NCBI GenBank assembly: GCA_015039365.1
Contig: WION01000100.1
Span: 62,001 to 126,000 of the forward strand
Direction: 5' to 3'
Origin: Amanita rubescens
Taxonomy: Eukaryota > Basidiomycota > Agaricomycetes > Agaricales > Amanitaceae
Length of the DNA stretch: 64,000 nt
Below the pieces are notes generated by a model. It was not told the origin of the DNA. It was given only the letters and a program-made list of their open reading frames with translations, and made no database searches. Shown one piece after another: positions 1 through 11,429 of the stretch. Numbering within the stretch: position 1 is the stretch's first letter; each line of letters opens with the position of its first letter. A program made the translations under genes and the position numbers.

Positions 1-3000
1 AGGATTTATTAGCTTGTTTATTCCAGGCATATGAGGCTTGTTTAAGTCCATATATTGCCTTTTTAAGTTGGTAAACTTTTTGTTCTTGGCCTTTGACTAC
101 ATAACCTTCTGGTTGTTGCATATAGATATCCGCTTCGAGATCTCCGTACAAAAAGGCTGTTTTAACATCTAGTGCTTCAATATCCCATTTTTCTAGCACA
201 GATATTGCTAACAAAAGGCGAATCGTTTCATATCTTGCCACTGGCGAAAACGTTTCATCATAGTCAAGTCCAGGTCTTTGAGAAAATCCTTTAGCGACAA
301 GTCGAGCCTTCTTTCGACCGTCAGATTTAATATCATATACCCATCTACATTTAATAGGTGTACGATTATGAGGTAATTCTGCAAGCTCCCAGATTTTTCT
401 ATCATTCAATGATTTCATTTCATCATTCATTGCTGTCTCCCATTGTTCATAAGATTTGGGATCAGCAATTTTGACTTTTTGAATATCTTTGTATTGATAT
501 TCTCTGATATTATCTCTTGAAATATCAATGGCAGGAATTGCTTGTGCGAGTAAGTAATTCAGAAAACCATTACCTTGCTCTTTAATGAGACATGACATTT
601 CATTAATTTGAGCATTGTGTAATGTTGAATAAAGTATTTTAACTTTATCAATATGTTGTCGTATTCTAGATCTGAGAGAATATCTGATTGTAACATCAAG
701 TCTTGGATCAGATTTATCTTTTTCTTTAAGATCTTGAATCAATTCTCGAACAACATCTTGTTCTTCTGTAATTTCTTTTTCAATTTCTAATGGTGTTTTA
801 TTACCATAAGCATTGTCTTTCTGTATAACCAGTTTTCTAGATCTTTCAGATCTTCGAGTAGGTTCTACAGGTTTTTTAGCAGTTCCTTTGCCTTTTCCTT
901 TAGTAGGTTTATCTTTAAGACTTTGTACAGGTAGATCTAATTCAACGCCTGTAGGTTGATCTAATTCAGCACCTTTGTCTTTTGAAGATGTATCTTTCTT
1001 TTCAAAGAAAGATTCTAATTTATCATCCCATTTAGTGTCATCATCATCATCATCTGATGAATCAGAACTAGGATGATTTTCAAAGTTGAAATCAAAGAAA
1101 TCATCATCTGAATGCTGCTGTTCAGATGAAATATCTCCTTCATTATCTGGTTTACCATCAGAGATATTTTTATCTGAGTTTTCAGAATTATCCTGCTCAA
1201 TAGGCCTGATAGGGTCCAAGTTTTTTGTATAATTTTCATCTTGAGGTTTGGCTCTTGGAAATTTGGTTTCATCAAATTCAGCTTGGGTGGATACTCGAAG
1301 TTGATTTGTATTTGTCATGAAGCGGTATGCTTTTGCATTCGGTTCGTATCCAATAAAGGTCATTATTTCAGACCTTGGTGTTAATTTATTTTCGCGCGAT
1401 TCATGTGGGATAAATACCCAGGCTTTAGATCCGAATATCTTAAAGTAAGAAACATCAGGTTTCTTTCCAGTAAGATTTTCAACAGGGGTCTTCCATTTGG
1501 TTCATCTAAGTGGAGTACGATTATAAACATGTACGGCAGTTTCGATCGCAAAGTTCCACCAAGATTGAGGGCATGAAGCATGTAATCTCAATGCTTCACT
1601 TTTTTCCCAAAGTGTTCTATTCATGCGTTCAACCTTTCCATTTTGTTGATGTATATATGGAGTAGATTTTTCATGAATAATTCCTACATCAGTTAAGTAA
1701 TCTTGTATATTGGTGGACATAAATTCGCCCCCTCGATCGGAACGAACTATTTTTATGTTGTATCCATATTGGTTGTATATTTGTTTGTGCCAGCCTTCAA
1801 ATACTACAGCGACGTTAGACTTTTTCTGTAATGGTTTTACCCATACATGAGATGTACAATCATCAAATATTACAAGTAAATATTTTTGTTTATGATAAGA
1901 TTGTATTGGAAAAGTCATCAAGTCACAGTGTATACGTTCAAAGGGTTGGGTAGCACGTTTTTCTGAAAGAGGAAAACTTTGTGAAACAGCTTTTCCTTTT
2001 AGACAACCGTTACAAGGTTCTAAGTTTTTAGGAATTGTTAAGGGAGGGAAACCCTCTAAGTTTTTAGAGCCTAATTTTAATATTTGTTGGCTAGGATGAC
2101 CCATCCGTTGATGCCAAATTTCATATCCAACAACATTAATTGTGGTCATCATTAATTTATAATTTGAAGGTTTAATAATTTGACCTTCTGTCCACATTAA
2201 TGTTTCGTTACCATCTCCTGGAAATCCTTCCAGTGATGCGTTTTCAGAGCCTTCTCTGTAGAAAGAAATCCTATCATTATCTTGTTTTGCAATAAAACCT
2301 TGTTTACACAATGTTCCATTGCTTATTAGTCGTAGTGTGGCACTTGGCATATGGAGGACCGGATAAAGTTTCAATCTTGAAACCGAACCATTTTTAAGGG
2401 TGTGATCCAAAATCACAGTCCCTATACCTAATATATCTGCTTGATTATCAGCTGTAAATACTGAAGTAGGAACTTCGTATTTTTTATAGCTAACAAAATC
2501 TTCTAAGTGTGCGGTAAAATGATGTGATGCACCTGAGTCACACATCCATATTGTAAGTCCTTTATTATTTTTATAACATTCAGGACATTTGCAAGAAGGT
2601 GATTTATCACAAAGTTGATTATATGGATCTTGAAGATGTCCAATGTTTATAACATTAGCACGTCTACGATTGTTTTCTTCTATTATGAATTCATCCAAGT
2701 TATATTCATTATATAATTCAGAGAATGTTCCATGATTTGGAAGATTTTGAAGATAAGACATATTTTGTCTGTATCTTTCATTTTCACGCATATTGGCATC
2801 AAAATTATATAAATTATGAAGATCAGTAGATCTTCTTGGTGTAGGGTTTACTATCGGTACATTTGATGGTATTACCGGTACAGTGTCAATAGTACGATTA
2901 GTTGGATAATCGTATAAATTGAAAAAATCTTCATAAGGCGTAATAGGCCTTGTTGGGATTTGAGATGATGCCATAGATTCTGGAGCCGTATGGTAAACAG

Positions 3001-4723
3001 AATCTTGATCAGATTGGTAAAAATAATTTAAATCTGATGAACTTACAGATTCTGGTCGGAGGGATACAGTGTCATGGTCAATTACCATCCCTCTCAACAT
3101 ATTTTGTAAGTGTTCTAAAGTGCGTGCATTAGTATTCATTCTTCGAGCTTCCAAATTAGCTCGTCGAACTTGATCCACATAATATTGTCCGGTATGTACA
3201 TACCACCAACTTATTTGTTCATCATCAAAGGAACCAGGCATTGGTCCTTCAGGCTCCTCATCGGTATAAAGTCCTTCATACCCTGAAGAATTGGCCTCAG
3301 ATTGATGTGATTCATTATCTGTTTGATATCCTTCATTATCGGTTTGATGATGGGATATACTAGAGGAAGCAAAGATAGGACTAGCAAGATCGTCCACACT
3401 TTGAGTATCCTTAGTATCTGCAAATATTGCAGAATCAAAGATATCAGAGTAGTTCGTTGATTCAGTTCGTACTTTTTGTACATCTCTGGATACAGAATCT
3501 CCCGAATCTTCGGATATCTCATCAATTCTCCCCATGAAGTCGTCCGTGGGAACCGCACGAGTACCTTTGTACTTGTAAATCTTGGGGACAAATTCTTCAT
3601 CAAAATCTGTCATTACCTGATCTCCAATTCTGGCAATCAGAGGTAAAGATGCTGATGTCGAAGATGCCATAGCATGCCCAGAACCAAGTGTTGATTGAGC
3701 TGCTGTGCGAGCAGCAAGTTTATTCGCACGATTCTTTGCTTTAGCTGCCTTATTGCGTTCCCAATTTGGTCCTTTAGACTGATTAGGGACTTGACCAGCC
3801 CATTGGGGTCTAAAAGGAGTCTGAGATTGGCCAGGTGTATGTTTTGGTCCATTAGATGGTCCACCTGTCGAAGTATGTTGTGTTGGGTTTCTTCGATTTC
3901 CCATTGGTTTTCTTCCACCTCTGCCTCGAAAGGATTTCCCACGATAGGAATTCCAAGGGGTGCGAGGTTGTCCTTGTTGCAATTGTTGGCGTGCCATATT
4001 TGCAACTACTTGAGAGTTAGAATGTTTATTCCCTCTCGTGACAACAGAAGTATTGGCATTGTTCCTGTTACCTTTCCTTCGGGACCATTCCTCAGATATG
4101 AGATTAAGGAATTCATCTACAGTGTCATCATCTGCGGAATGTGCCAACAGATTTGCGACAAAGCTGTCCCAAGAAGGAGGTAAGGCATGTAGGATCGTCA
4201 TAATTTGCATTTTGACGGTTAAGGTTACACCTTGGTTTGACACTCTATTAATCAAGTCCATAAGATGTGGAACTTGAGTGTTTGGATTGGAATTCTCTTT
4301 GAGTTTCCAGTCGACAATTTGTCTATAGAGTCCAAACGTAGCAGCCAAACCTTGTTTACCAAATTTATCCTTTAGAGATTTCCAAAGGACTTCGGCTTTA
4401 TCATTTTTATCATCAACAAGGTGTACAAGATTAGGTGCTAGTTTTAAGGTAATGTAACCTTTGGCTTTCATATTGTCCTCTTTAAATTCGACGTATTCTT
4501 TGCGAATTTCTTTAAGGGTTTTTAATTGATCTGGCTTTATGTCAGATGTCTTGATTGCCGCTTTTTCAGACGGTTCAAGATCTCTGGGCCAATCAAGTTT
4601 AGGATCAATATGTGCACCAAGACCTTGACTGTTCAAGTACGCAGTCATAAGTCTTTCGAATGCAAGCCAATTTGATCCGGTAAGGACAGGAACAATGGAG
4701 TTTATTGAATTGGAAGAAGACAT
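1..4723 (-). pseudogene. Copia-A copy 1 gag-pol with a premature stop, truncated by window edge
   Basis: The reading frame starts at ATG 4723 (MSSSNS) and covers the copia-type Gag (UBN2-like), the aspartic protease motif (CDSGASHH), the GAG-pre-integrase segment (WHQRMGHP) and the integrase core, then stops after 1073 residues at TGA 1504-1502. In copy 2 the same codon is CGA (Arg) and the frame continues. The change is C to T in a CpG, as expected from 5-methylcytosine deamination or RIP-like mutation. Beyond the stop the sequence still aligns base for base with the copy 2 linker and reverse transcriptase down to position 1. A protein from this copy would lack reverse transcriptase and RNase H unless the stop is read through. 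Confidence 0.93.
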
Positions 4724-4917
4724 TTTCTTACTTTGGTTAAGTTTGTTTAAAATCTAAGAAGATTTTACGTAAGAAAAGGTTCAAATAATAATAAGGCATA
4801 AGAATTTATGTGATGATGTAATCTCCGTCCTGATTTCTTAAGCTTAATGTCGTTCATGTCAGAAATGACAAGAATATAGTATTTTTTACTATTCTAGTGT
4901 TAATACTAGAAAGTAAA

Positions 4918-6168
4918 CTAGGGAATATCTTTTTTACACGTCCTTTCAGGTATGTAATATCGAATTTCCGTCACAGGGTTAGATGCAAATCTAGCCCTCC
5001 TATTGTCTCTATCATCGACAGGTTTGTCGAAAATAGATTCTTTAGGTAATTTTATGTGAGGAAAGTCTTTATACCGTCCGGGAAGCCTTCCAGTTTCCTG
5101 CCATATTCCCATGTCATTACTATATTCGTCAACAACCCTTTTCACTTCGGTTCCCTCTTGATTTGAAGGAAACACTCCAGCCGCTCTGCTTTCGGCTCGA
5201 GTTTTAGATACGATATATCCCCAACTTGCAATGTTGGGGGCGCATCTACTCCAGGTAGGTGTTGTTGACTTTCGCCATCCTTTTTGTTCTGTATTACATT
5301 TTAGTTGGGTCTTATATACGTTAAAAGGTGTATTTACCTTTCCTTTTTTGTATATTTGAGTGATCTCCTCCGGAAGAGGAATTCTGCCCCTTTCGTCAGA
5401 TGCGATGCCAAGGAAATGTTGGCGGTACGCATCCGAATCCAAAGCATTAGGGATATTCGTCTTATTTTTCCATTGACGATTACCCTTATGCCAGTCGTTT
5501 TTGGTGACTGGCCTGAATTGGATATGGGCATTGTTTGGTGGTCCATAGGACCACTCTTCCGGTTTAGCGTTGTGGATCCAAGGCGATCCACGATCTTTGT
5601 TATATCGCCAACCTTCGTTGACGATAACAGGTCGTCCTTGTGGACGTGAGATTGGCCCAACAGCCTCCGCGGCCTTGGCGTATGAGACTAGATTATCTTT
5701 ATCAGATAAAGATGCATACCTAGTATTAGAAGACTGACCTGTTGGGCTCCGCATTGATTTAGGAGCCGTCGGGACTCCTTTATAGTCGAAGACGACTTTT
5801 TGTACACAGCGGTGTACATGATGTATCGCATCGGGATGCGAACAATGGCAGCCCTTTGCTGCATGAGGCATATATGGGCGCGAGCCCATGGGAACAGGAT
5901 ACTTTTTATAGTTCCTATTTAGCCTCACAGCTTGAGGCGCAGAAGTCGGGATAGGAATACGTAATGAAGGTACCATTTCTGGTACCTGTGCCTTTGCAGG
6001 CGGCGGCGAATTCTTTGGTAAGGCCCTAACGGGGGCCTGGAGATGCCGGGCGCCAGAGCCGGGCAAATTGTTCGGGGTAGTCCGAGAGGGGACTGTCCTC
6101 GAAGAAATCGGAGTGCCAAGGGCACCGCCAGCAGAAGACAACGGCGAGAAAGAGTTTACAAACGACAT
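4918..6168 (-). CDS. Copia-A ORF1, accessory protein of unknown function (copy 1)
   Basis: A 416-residue frame lies upstream of gag-pol and is conserved with the 417-residue frame of copy 2 (one Arg codon fewer here). I chose the ATG giving MSFVNSFS because an upstream in-frame extension in this copy depends on a one-base loss in an A-run and is frameshifted in copy 2. The N-terminal 95 residues are rich in Pro and Ser. A Cys/His cluster follows (GCHCSHPDAIHHVHRC, about residues 106-121), then a basic, aromatic-rich region. I recognise no known domain. Canonical Ty1/copia elements have no separate ORF before gag-pol. The frame is open in both copies, which suggests it is or was under selection. 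Confidence 0.8.
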   Translation of the reverse strand: MSFVNSFSPLSSAGGALGTPISSRTVPSRTTPNNLPGSGARHLQAPVRALPKNSPPPAKAQVPEMVPSLRIPIPTSAPQAVRLNRNYKKYPVPMGSRPYMPHAAKGCHCSHPDAIHHVHRCVQKVVFDYKGVPTAPKSMRSPTGQSSNTRYASLSDKDNLVSYAKAAEAVGPISRPQGRPVIVNEGWRYNKDRGSPWIHNAKPEEWSYGPPNNAHIQFRPVTKNDWHKGNRQWKNKTNIPNALDSDAYRQHFLGIASDERGRIPLPEEITQIYKKGKVNTPFNVYKTQLKCNTEQKGWRKSTTPTWSRCAPNIASWGYIVSKTRAESRAAGVFPSNQEGTEVKRVVDEYSNDMGIWQETGRLPGRYKDFPHIKLPKESIFDKPVDDRDNRRARFASNPVTEIRYYIPERTCKKDIP

Positions 6169-7380
6169 TTTTATATAAAATGAAAAAATTGATTTTAAAA
6201 TTTTGCTGAAATCAGGAGGTTTAATCATCACATAGTTCTTTGGATAAGATCAAGAAGAAAGTAATGGGCGTTCAGAGCCTTCAGCCCTTACTAATCCCAG
6301 AAAACAGATTATTTGTACGCAAATTGGATGTTTCGGCACAAGTTTCGCACATCATTGTTTCTTCTTGTCATGCATGTTGAATTTGGTACTAATCGTTATG
6401 AAAGGTGTTATATTAACCAAGATCTATGTCACATTGGTATCCACTTCGATGTTTTTAGCATCTAATAACGCAGTAATAATATTTGCGTGGGATATGATCT
6501 AATGTGGGTAAGAATAGCCAACCCAAGCGTCTGACAATAGATTAAAGACTCGGGGATCGGCCCTTGTCCCTTCTTAAACGATCAAATGATAATCGTTTAA
6601 TCTCTGGAATAACCATAACGATAACGACTGTATTCCCAAACGCATGAGATAAGTCCATCACTTAGATGGTCTATGGGGTCTCAATCCCCCACTAGACGTG
6701 TGTGTACAAGTATTTAAGAATTTAATCTAGACACCGCTGGGTTACAGCTGAGTGTATTCCTAATCTAGAGAAGTCCCTAAGGGTGCATTCTCGATAGGCA
6801 GAGTGTACGGTCCACAATGTGACCTCATCTCACCCCTTATACTAGAATCTATTATTACTTGTACATATTAGGTATTTTACAGGATCGAAAATCCTGATGA
6901 TGGTATAGCGTGGTTCAATACGTCCAATCACATCACACTGCCCAAGCAGAATACAGTGTGGGACGTTACCCTTTTATACGGTAGGTAATAACCGGTGAAG
7001 TTCACACTTCACAAGTGAGCCAATTTCTATTGACGCAGTAATGGTCCACTGCGAGATTTTTAAGGCGATCTAGGCCGGTTTTTAACGTCATCCAAGACTG
7101 TCCCTTGTACAGGGATACTCGTAATTTAGACCGCTGAGTAATTAACGGGGTCCCCTTAGCCCTGGGTCCGGGCGTATACAATCCAGGTAAGCGGATGACT
7201 CTGAGTCTATCCCTCACTTCCCAGAAGGGTTAGCCAAGTGCGATGACTAATTTAACAAGAAAATGAAAACCACACTGGGCGCCTCGCCCAGTTACCTTTG
7301 TTTTACCTTTTCTCTCCGTCAATGACTTGAGAGTGTGCGTCGCTTGGCTTCACAACCAATAGCGCCAAAGGCGTCTGGTT
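6169..7380 (-). other. Copia-A copy 1 long 5' leader
   Basis: About 1.2 kb between the primer-binding site and ORF1, without a long reading frame. It matches the copy 2 leader and has blocks that also occur in the Copia-B leader (around the words CGCCCGGACCC and TTGTGGACC), so it probably carries shared RNA packaging or translation signals. Confidence 0.7.
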
Positions 7381-7395
7381 TCGGGGCCCATAACC
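7381..7395 (-). other. Copia-A copy 1 primer-binding site
   Basis: Directly next to the 5' LTR the minus strand reads GGTTATGGGCCCCGA. The first 12 bases match, from memory, the primer-binding site of Drosophila copia, which is primed by an internal fragment of initiator tRNA-Met. The same 15 bases occur in copy 2 and in Copia-B. Confidence 0.85.
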
Positions 7396-8100
7396 TGTTG
7401 AAACTAGGGGTAACAAGTCCCTAGCGAGCAGCGCAGTCTAGTACATGGAATGTACTACTTACCGAGTGTGGTGTGGAGTTGTTAAGAGCTTACTGGAGCT
7501 GGGGCTCAACAGTAGACAGTAGAGAGGATAATAGGATAAGGATTGACGCTACTAGAGTACAGTTTATATACTACTAAACTACAAATAAGTACAAAGAGTC
7601 TTATCAGTATGAGTCAAAGGTATTTGACTCATAAGGCGTCATTCCACAGCAATGCACAGCTATTGTACAGCAATGCATAGCTTTGCGCAGCACTTGACTC
7701 ATCAATTATATTGACTGACTCATCACATTATCAATCTTCAATGTGATAGGTCGATAACCATAACGTATATATGTCTTCTATTCTCATGTCAACATATATT
7801 CACATCATCAATAGTTCCACTATTATGATTGGATGATCTTATGAGAATATCGCTAGGATATTCTCATGTCAGAATATGTTCTCATCATCAATCATCCACT
7901 ATTATGATTGGTAGATGAGTATGAGAATATGTCGAATATATTCTCATGTCAATATATTATCTCACACTCAATCATCCACTATTATGATTGGTTGAGAGAC
8001 GAGTAAGTAACTGAGCGTTATTACATTAGTTAGTGTAAACTAATGATATTACTTATATTTACTATATACTGTATGTATATTGTATATTATAAGTTTAACA
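7396..8100 (-). repeat. Copia-A copy 1 5' LTR (705 bp)
   Basis: Begins TGTTAAAC and ends CAACA on the minus strand, the same length as the 5' LTR of copy 2. A TATATAAA box (plus positions 7564-7571) is the likely promoter. Three 80-bp tandem units, each able to fold back on itself, begin at 7781, 7861 and 7941. Confidence 0.95.
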
Positions 8101-8116
8101 GCTCCTATATCTGTGA

Positions 8117-9000
8117 TTAGGCGCTGCCAGGCGACCTAGAGAATCTCACCTCCTGCCCTCCACCATACGATATGCCATGGGCTATGGATGGGAAGGCGCC
8201 TCTTCGATGCTTAGGGCGGCGCCTGGCGTTAAAGTACACAGACTCTTTTTTGAGCAACCCGAATGCTGCATCATGGGTCCTGTCCCAGCCCTCCCTTGGC
8301 CACCCTAGCAGCAGGCCCAAAACGTAGCCCTCGGTATCAAGCAACGGGTACGTCTGCCTGCTGGGCCATGGTCAGCCCTTTTTCGGAGGGCGGCGTTAAG
8401 GGGGACCCACCTTCCATCCCATGTAAAATGCGTTGCCCCGCTCTCTATCAGTTTCCCCAACGTGATCTCTTCCTTCGGCATATCGCCCATTCTTATCCCA
8501 ACGTAGCCTGGTGCGGAGACAGGGGCGTCGTTGAGAAGGCTGAATTCAACCTGGATCACCTGCCTGGCTGCCCCCCTTCGGCGCTTCACGGCCACCTCTT
8601 TAAGATCGAGGCCCTTTTCTGCCTGTTTCCTGGCACGGTTGGCGGCCTGCTTGCGATGCGAGTACTCCCGTTTTTTTCGCGACGATGGGCGGACATCGGC
8701 CTCCCTTTTTTCCATTGTGACGAGGATGCGTTGGGGACAGGGCCGCCCGCCGCAGCCTGATGGCCCCCTTGGGATGCGCTGCTGGCTGTTGAAGCTGGGC
8801 AGTCCATTGCTGCGCCTTGCTGCAAAGGGGGGGGGTGCGCCATGGGCCGGTCTTCGGTTGACGCTGCATCGCTGCTGACCCCATCACCTGCCTCTGAGCC
8901 CTCGTAATCTGTAAGCGCTCCGTCAAAGAGCTCCTCTAAAAGCAGGCGTTCCTTCAAAGATTCGCGGATGGAGATGCCGGTTTCAATATAGCAGGATCCC
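8117..9000 (-). pseudogene. Agaricomycete expanded-family gene, frameshifted and cut by the Copia-A LTR
   Basis: Minus-strand reading: ETGISIRESLKERL, ELFDGALTDYEGSE, a Lys/Arg-rich stretch, RQVIQVEFSLLNDAPV, HFTWDGR, then LDTEGYVLGLLLGWP and a C-terminal HRRGAFPSIAHGISYGGGQE. This order resembles an uncharacterised protein family that I remember as multicopy in agaricomycete genomes; function unknown. The frame changes at the A6 run near 8711-8716, so this is either a one-base frameshift or a sequencing error. After SYGGGQE a GTGAGA donor-like site appears, and the Copia-A LTR begins 17 bp further on, so the 3' part of the gene was probably separated by the insertion. Confidence 0.55.
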
Positions 9001-10000
9001 TCCGGGTTTGTATGTATGACGGGCCCTGTTGTACAAAGGCATCAGCGATTTCCTATCATGGGGTTGGGTTTACGGCCGCATAGCCATAGGGGATGGTCAA
9101 CGGGCCATCCCATTGATTTGGCCCAGATACCGACTGAATGGAGGGCAGCACCTCGTAGGGGGGAGGGAGAGGGCGACAGTCGCAGGTTCGTGCCCATCGC
9201 ACCCCACCCCACCCGCCCAACGGAATGCGCAGGGCCCCAAACGATCCGCAAAAGGGGACGGAGGATAAACCAGCTTGCACTGTGAAGAACCGGGGCCAGT
9301 TATGCTCACCTTTTGATCCCTGAAGCAGCAAAATAAGCCTATCCATCTGCTCTGCTGGGCAGCCTAGGGTTCGGAATGCAACGACGTGGCAAAGGGTTGT
9401 GACGTGGCCGAAGGGTGTGACGTGATTTTGTCACAAACTGCCCGTCCAAGAAAACTGGCAAACGCTGCGCTCGGTACGAGCGTGCCCGTTAAAGCCTCCG
9501 TTGGTACGACTGCTGGGGCCTAAGGCTGTGTTCTTCGATGGGTGTGATGAACGACCGCGGTTTTGCCCACACCAATTAAAAATAGAATATAAAGCGTTCA
9601 TTTTTTGCAATAACACGACCCATGACCCATACCAATCCAAATAGAAATGTGGAATAGCTACCGGGAAATACAGCGATGGTAAGGGATGTAAGAACGTTGC
9701 TGTTGATGGTGATGCAGGGGGCTTTGCAAATGAAGCGACAAACGAGGGGAAGTGAATGAGGGTGTGGGTGAGGGCATGATTGGCTTGATGGGTAACGGGT
9801 TAACGGGTAGACAGTGAGGCAAGGGCGAACCGACAAGCGTGGGTACCGACGACGACGGTGAGCTCGAGCGTAATTCGTACCTTTTCATCATCATCCGACA
9901 GCCTGAGAGCACCTCCAGTGTGCCGGTACGCGAGGATGGCCTGCTTGTAGGTAAGAATACTTTCAGAAGAGGGTATATGCAGATACATATCCGTCGCCAG
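9001..10000. other. No supported gene
   Basis: GC-rich at first, then mixed. Overlapping short frames on both strands show no recognisable domain. Around 9370-9435 there is a short imperfect repeat of GTGACGTG words. The 9000-9350 part may be upstream sequence of the broken gene at 8117-9000. Confidence 0.5.
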
Positions 10001-10148
10001 AGCTTGAGGTGTCGAGTTTAGGTGCTGTGCGAACGCAGATGTTGCGGATATCTCATAATGAACGTCATCATGCTACTTGTCAAGTGGAATATGCAACCTA
10101 CCGGTGGGCGCTAAATGCCCGCGTTCATATCGGTGATGTAGGCTCATA

Positions 10149-11290
10149 TCAGCAGCTGGGCAAGGGCTCGCAGTTTCCGGGCAAAGCAGGATCACTATCT
10201 TGCTGGATCATGAAGGCTGCCACCCGTACATTTTCCGTTCCATGGTCCCCACGTACACGGCTTGGAAGACCGTGCTTAGCCACAGCATCAAGGAAGACGT
10301 CCAACACCGTAGCCGCCTTATTGTTTGTGCTGCATTTCATCCCTGTGATGAAGCGGGACTTTCCATCAACAAAACCGTGAATGACAAACTTCCATCTAAT
10401 GAGTTCTGAAAGGCCAATTAGCAACGAACTCTGTACCGCATGAAAGCAAGCTTACTGTGGTTGCCATCGTGGTGCCAGAGGGAATTAACCTCAGGAACGG
10501 AATACACTCGTCTTTCAATAGGTCGGTTGACGAAGCGCGGCTGTATCCCTCTCACCCTTATGAGAGACTGCTGGATGATGTCCCGAGCTACATGATGATG
10601 ACCTTGAGTTCGGAGTGCGCCTTTGACAAATCCAAGACTGTAGTTCCTGTAGCGGCTTAAGATGGGCCTCACGAGCTCATCAAGTCGAGCCGGATCACTT
10701 CGGAAGGCGAACCCTGTTGGTCCCATAGGATGCCATTCCCTCGCAAATGTCCCATCTGGCTGAACGACGGTTTGGATAACCGGAGGGGCAGGTTCCGCCA
10801 GGTTATATTCCAACATGCGTCGACGTACTGTCCTGGTGGAACAGTCTAGTTCCTTGGCAATGTCTTTGAGCGTCCAACCCTGGCTCACATGTGCCAACCA
10901 GTTTATGTCTATCTCCATCCGTGGGCGACCGCCTAACCCATGATCCTGTGGTGTTCTCTGGATCAAGGGAATCAGGTCCCTTGTCAAGTCGTCATTCGCT
11001 ATAGTCACAGCATCTTCCAAAGCTTTCTGCATGCTTAAGATCGAGTCCTGCAATATGCTATAGTTTTCTTCACTTAATAAGTTCTGAGCCTGTTCCCAGA
11101 GAGCTGTGAGTAGATATATCATGGCTATGATAAACACCGCACCCTGTTCGCGTTCGCAGCAAAGGCGCGAACCTCATCTTGCTGGGTATGAAGGCGAACC
11201 ACAGAGCCATTTTGGATACGCAAGGTCTCATTTACACGACGTCCAACGCTTAAGTACGCGTTAACAAGAGCTTGTTGTTGGTTATCCATG
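10149..11290 (-). pseudogene. DDE integrase-like transposase, truncated
   Basis: Minus strand. A short N-terminal exon (MDNQQQALVNAYLSVGRR, ATG near 11290) is followed by a helix-turn-helix-like segment (GWTLKDIAKELDCSTRTVRRRMLEY). The catalytic core is then entered through a phase-compatible intron (about 10453-10404), giving [19 protein letters not shown] and [11 protein letters not shown], then [14 protein letters not shown]. The two Asp-containing strands ([14 protein letters not shown]) fit a retroviral-type integrase fold and a family seen in agaricomycete genomes. After [13 protein letters not shown] the family-like sequence breaks down and stops at 10149; the expected catalytic Glu region is absent. 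A clean N-terminal splice could not be found. No flanking terminal repeats were seen. Confidence 0.65.
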
Positions 11291-11429
11291 AAGATGAGCT
11301 TGGACAATTCAAACCCAGGGGCGGTGCCTTGAATTTAAACGCATTTAAATGCTGAAGCGGAACTTCAATCCTGAAATTTTCACCGCAAACAGTATTCTCA
11401 GTGAAACAAAGCCAAGCTCCCTCCCACGC

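Larger units (their letters stand above)
1..8100 (-). mobile_element. Ty1/copia LTR retrotransposon Copia-A, copy 1 (3' part outside window)
   Basis: Near-identical, reverse-oriented copy of the element at 54451-64000. Reading on the minus strand: 5' LTR (8100-7396), primer-binding site, leader of about 1.2 kb, ORF1, gag-pol. Position 1 corresponds to about 62550 of copy 2, inside the reverse transcriptase, so the 3' end and 3' LTR lie outside the window and the target duplication cannot be checked. The domain order protease, integrase, reverse transcriptase, RNase H is that of Ty1/copia. It differs from copy 2 by scattered substitutions and small indels, including one nonsense codon in pol. 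Confidence 0.97.

Noticed and set aside
8263..9285. Several overlapping frames on both strands in GC-rich DNA
   Set aside because: Few stops are expected at high GC; only the minus-strand frame with family-like motifs was kept.
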